From: Methylobacterium sp. C25
GTDB taxonomy: Bacteria > Pseudomonadota > Alphaproteobacteria > Rhizobiales > Beijerinckiaceae
DNA length: 64,000 nt
NCBI RefSeq assembly: GCF_021352225.1
Contig: NZ_JAAUVI010000003.1
Location: forward strand, 513,965-577,964
Reading direction: 5' to 3'
Part shown: piece by piece, positions 61,723-64,000 of the stretch
How the letters are laid out: the number at the start of each line of letters is the position of its first letter
Position numbering within the stretch: position 1 is the first letter of the stretch
The notes under the pieces: generated by a model
The model's input: only the letters and a program-made list of their open reading frames with translations
What the model was told of the DNA's origin: nothing
Database searches by the model: none
Program-made: the position numbers and the translations under genes

Positions 61723-63438
61723 TCAGCCCCCCGTCGAGTAGGTCTGGCCTGCCGCGCCGGCGAGATGCTCGACGATCGGACCGAGCGCGAGCGACGGGAA
61801 GAAGGTCAGGCCGCCGACGATCAGGATGACGCCGACGAGGAGGCCGACGAACAGGCCGCCATGGGTCGGGAAGGTGCCGGCTGAGGCCGGCAGGGTCTTC
61901 TTGTCGGCGAGCGAGCCGGCGATGGCGAGCGCTGGGATGATGACGAAGAAGCGTCCGACCAGCATGCCGAGGCCCAGCGTCGTGTTGTAGAACGGCGTGT
62001 TGCCGGTGAGGCCGCCGAAGGCCGAGCCGTTGTTCGCCGCCGCCGAGGTGTAGGCGTAGAGGATCTCGGAGAAGCCATGCGGCCCGGCATTGGCGGGTCC
62101 GGCGAGGCCGGCCGCGAGGACGGTGGCGACCGCCGTTCCGCCGAGCATCATGAGCGGCAGGCAGAGCACGGCGAGCATCGCCATCTTCACCTCGCGCGCC
62201 TCGATCTTCTTACCGAGATATTCCGGCGTGCGCCCGACCATCAGGCCGGCCACGAAGATCGCGATGATGACGAAGACCAGCATGCCGTAGAGACCGGCGC
62301 CGACGCCGCCGACGATGATCTCGCCGAGCTGCATGTTGATCATCGGGATCATGCCGCCGAGCGCCGTGAAGCTGTCATGCATGGCGTTCACGGCGCCGCA
62401 CGAGGCGGCGGTGGTGATCACCGCGAACAGGGCCGAGGCGGCGATGCCGAAGCGGATCTCTTTGCCTTCCATATTGCCCCCCGAGAGGCCGAGCGCGTTC
62501 AGCACCGGGCTTCCGTTGGCCTCGGAGGCGTAGGTCACGGCCACGCCGGCGAGGAACAGCACGCCCATCGCGGCGAGGATCGCCCAGCCCTGGCGCTCGT
62601 CGCCGACCATGCGGCCGAAGACGTTGGTGAGCGACGCGCCGAGGGCGAAGATCGAGGCGATCTGCACGAAGTTCGAGAGCGCGGTGGGGTTCTCGAAGGG
62701 ATGCGCGGCATTGGCATTGAAGAAGCCACCGCCATTGGTGCCGAGCATCTTGATCGCCACCTGGCTCGCCACGGGGCCGACCGCGATCGTCTGCTTGGCG
62801 CCCTCCAGCGTGGTGGCGTCGACGTAGGCGCCCAGCGTCTGCGGCATGCCCTGCCAGACTAGGAACAGCGCGTATGGGATGCAGAGCGGGATCAGTACGT
62901 AGAGGGTGCAGCGGGTCAGATCGACCCAGAACGACCCGACCGTCTTCGAGGAGGCGCGGGCGAAGCCGCGGATCAGCGCCACGGCGAGCGCGATGCCGGT
63001 GGCGGCCGAGAGGAAATTCTGGTGCGTCAGACCCACCATCTGGGAGAGGTAGGAGAGCGTGCTCTCGCCGCCGTAGTTCTGCCAGTTGGTGTTCGTCAGG
63101 AAGCTGACAGCGGTGTTGAAGGCCAGATCGGGCGCCACGGCGCCCTGCTCGGCCGGGTTGAGCGGCAGCACGGCCTGCAGGCGCAGCAGCGCGTAGAGCA
63201 CCAGGAAGCCGAGGGCGTGGAAGGCGAGCATGGCGAGCCCGTAGCCGAGCCAGCTCTGCTCGTGCCGCTCGTCGATGCCGGCGGTGCGATAGAGCCCGCG
63301 CTCGATCGGCGCGAGAATCGGCGAGAGTGGGGTGCGCTCTCCAGTGAAGACACGGGTCATGTACCAGCCGAGCGGCTTCACGAGCGCCAGCACGACCGCG
63401 CAGTACAGCGCGATCTGGATCCAGCCGTTGAGGGTCAT
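61723..63438 (-). CDS. kdpA: K+-transporting ATPase subunit A (channel-like)
   Basis: 571 residues, about ten membrane helices, binds and translocates K+. Selectivity-filter-like segments [40 protein letters not shown] and [20 protein letters not shown] are all intact, and [20 protein letters not shown] is conserved. Follows kdpF by 26 bases. Confidence 0.98.
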   Translation of the reverse strand: MTLNGWIQIALYCAVVLALVKPLGWYMTRVFTGERTPLSPILAPIERGLYRTAGIDERHEQSWLGYGLAMLAFHALGFLVLYALLRLQAVLPLNPAEQGAVAPDLAFNTAVSFLTNTNWQNYGGESTLSYLSQMVGLTHQNFLSAATGIALAVALIRGFARASSKTVGSFWVDLTRCTLYVLIPLCIPYALFLVWQGMPQTLGAYVDATTLEGAKQTIAVGPVASQVAIKMLGTNGGGFFNANAAHPFENPTALSNFVQIASIFALGASLTNVFGRMVGDERQGWAILAAMGVLFLAGVAVTYASEANGSPVLNALGLSGGNMEGKEIRFGIAASALFAVITTAASCGAVNAMHDSFTALGGMIPMINMQLGEIIVGGVGAGLYGMLVFVIIAIFVAGLMVGRTPEYLGKKIEAREVKMAMLAVLCLPLMMLGGTAVATVLAAGLAGPANAGPHGFSEILYAYTSAAANNGSAFGGLTGNTPFYNTTLGLGMLVGRFFVIIPALAIAGSLADKKTLPASAGTFPTHGGLFVGLLVGVILIVGGLTFFPSLALGPIVEHLAGAAGQTYSTGG

Positions 63439-63464
63439 GGCAGGGGAAATCCGTCAGGGGCCGC

Positions 63465-63554
63465 TCAGAACCGCTCGGGGCGGACGAGGGCGAAGGTGAG
63501 GTAGGCGAGGAGGCCGGCGGTCGTGAGCGCGCCGAGGACCAGATCGAGGGTCAT
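63465..63554 (-). CDS. kdpF: K+-transporting ATPase subunit F
   Basis: 29-residue single-helix peptide, read directly. MTLDLVLGALTTAGLLAYLT then FALVRPERF is a standard KdpF, including the conserved RPERF end. ATG 63554, TGA 63467-63465. Stabilises the Kdp complex in the membrane. Confidence 0.92.
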   Translation of the reverse strand: MTLDLVLGALTTAGLLAYLTFALVRPERF

Positions 63555-63565
63555 GCGGGCCTCTC

Positions 63566-63649
63566 TCAGAGCCGTTCGCAGAGAAGCGCGTATCCGGTCG
63601 CCACGCCGAAGAAGGCGAGCGCTGCGGCGATGAAGACGATGTCGAGCAT
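63566..63649 (-). CDS. 27-residue membrane peptide upstream of kdpF
   Basis: Read directly: ATG 63649, TGA 63568-63566. MLDIVFIAAALAFFGVATGY then ALLCERL: one hydrophobic helix and a short C-terminal charged tail ending CERL. Eleven bases before kdpF. Similar tiny ORFs with a Y-x-x-x-C-x-x-L ending precede kdpF in other Rhizobiales as I recall. Probably first gene of the kdp operon. Confidence 0.65.
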   Translation of the reverse strand: MLDIVFIAAALAFFGVATGYALLCERL

Positions 63650-63955
63650 GGTGGTGACGTCCGGCGAGCCGATGCGGTCAGGCCGTCCGGAAGGAAGCCT
63701 GGTGCAACGACTCGTGCCGCGAAGCGCGTGAGGATTCGAGACGGGGCCGCCGGCGCGCTCATAAGGATCACGTGAGGATCGGCGCGGGGCGAGGCCGTCT
63801 ACGCGTTTCAGGCCGGCTCGCGCTTACGGCGCGGAGCCGACCGTCAGGTCTCCGCTCAAAAAACTTTGCGAGACCAGTGAACCTGGCACGTTTCTGGTGC
63901 GACCCACCTTGCGAAGGGGCTGCGTGGTGCGGCTCTCGGATCAAGGATGGATGTC
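63650..63955. other. Divergent kdp upstream region
   Basis: 306 bases that should hold the KdpE-activated kdp promoter (minus) and the promoter of the exported protein at the right edge (plus). The ORF on the minus strand here is Pro/Arg rich and noncoding in character. No clear operator was identified. Confidence 0.4.
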
Positions 63956-64000
63956 ATGACGCGTTTGGTTCGCACGTTTGCTGCGGTTGCTGCTGTCGGC
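63956..64000 (+). CDS. Start of an exported protein (cut by window edge)
   Basis: ATG 63956 follows AAGGA (63943-63947) at eight bases; an in-frame ATG at 63947 is also possible. The visible residues MTRLVRTFAAVAAVG look like the basic-then-hydrophobic start of a signal peptide. Nothing more can be said from 15 codons. Confidence 0.5.
   Translation, partial: MTRLVRTFAAVAAVG

Overview
The window is high-GC, densely packed alphaproteobacterial chromosome. Gene content points to Methylobacterium/Methylorubrum: a 557-residue formate-tetrahydrofolate ligase (ftfL), a complete oxalate-to-formate module, fdhD, an aa3-type cytochrome oxidase operon and UPF0262 beside hisD. I recognised no insertion sequence, phage, CRISPR array, rRNA or tRNA.

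Layout. 0-10 kb: 3' part of guaB, a PanE-like ketoreductase, rsmB, a secreted esterase-like hydrolase, an M16 peptidase with thrC, and small exported proteins. 10-17 kb: minus-strand cytochrome c oxidase cluster ctaC-ctaD-ctaB-coxF-like-ctaG-ctaE, then DUF983 and SURF1. 17-28 kb: fdhD, a large Ala/Pro/Glu-rich exported protein, gltB-gltD behind a long structured leader, and a DUF459 SGNH hydrolase. 28-43 kb: oxalate island. 43-54 kb: OsmC, SnoaL-like protein, MltB-type transglycosylase, galE/galU, ftfL, a class III aminotransferase, DUF2948-hisD-UPF0262-phosphatase. 54-64 kb: NlpC/P60 peptidase, an RMF-like small protein, and the K+-uptake kdp operon with its two-component system and two extra small ORFs.

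The oxalate island is the most interesting region. It carries a GntR/FCD regulator, two formyl-CoA:oxalate CoA-transferase paralogues, oxalyl-CoA decarboxylase, two OxlT-like antiporters, a PAS protein, a CBS protein, an uncharacterised 590-residue P-loop protein, and two tiny ORFs. Seven intergenic sites resemble the inverted repeat GGYAT-N5-ATRCC: three match GGTAT-N5-ATACC exactly, three have one transition, and one keeps a single half. Five sites lie just downstream of a TTGAC(A/C) -35-like box. I infer one regulon, probably under the local GntR protein, which pulls the uncharacterised genes into oxalate metabolism. Oxalate uptake (OxlT), activation (Frc), decarboxylation (Oxc) and formate handling (FtfL; formate dehydrogenase matured by FdhD) make a coherent pathway. 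The PanE-like gene at 1.9 kb could be an oxalyl-CoA reductase of the type described in M. extorquens, or an ordinary ketopantoate reductase.

Genes of 59 residues or fewer were read directly from the sequence: coxF-like, a 53-residue membrane peptide, an RMF-like protein, kdpF, a 27-residue peptide upstream of kdpF, a 59-residue ORF between kdpA and kdpB, and a possible 23-residue gltB leader peptide.
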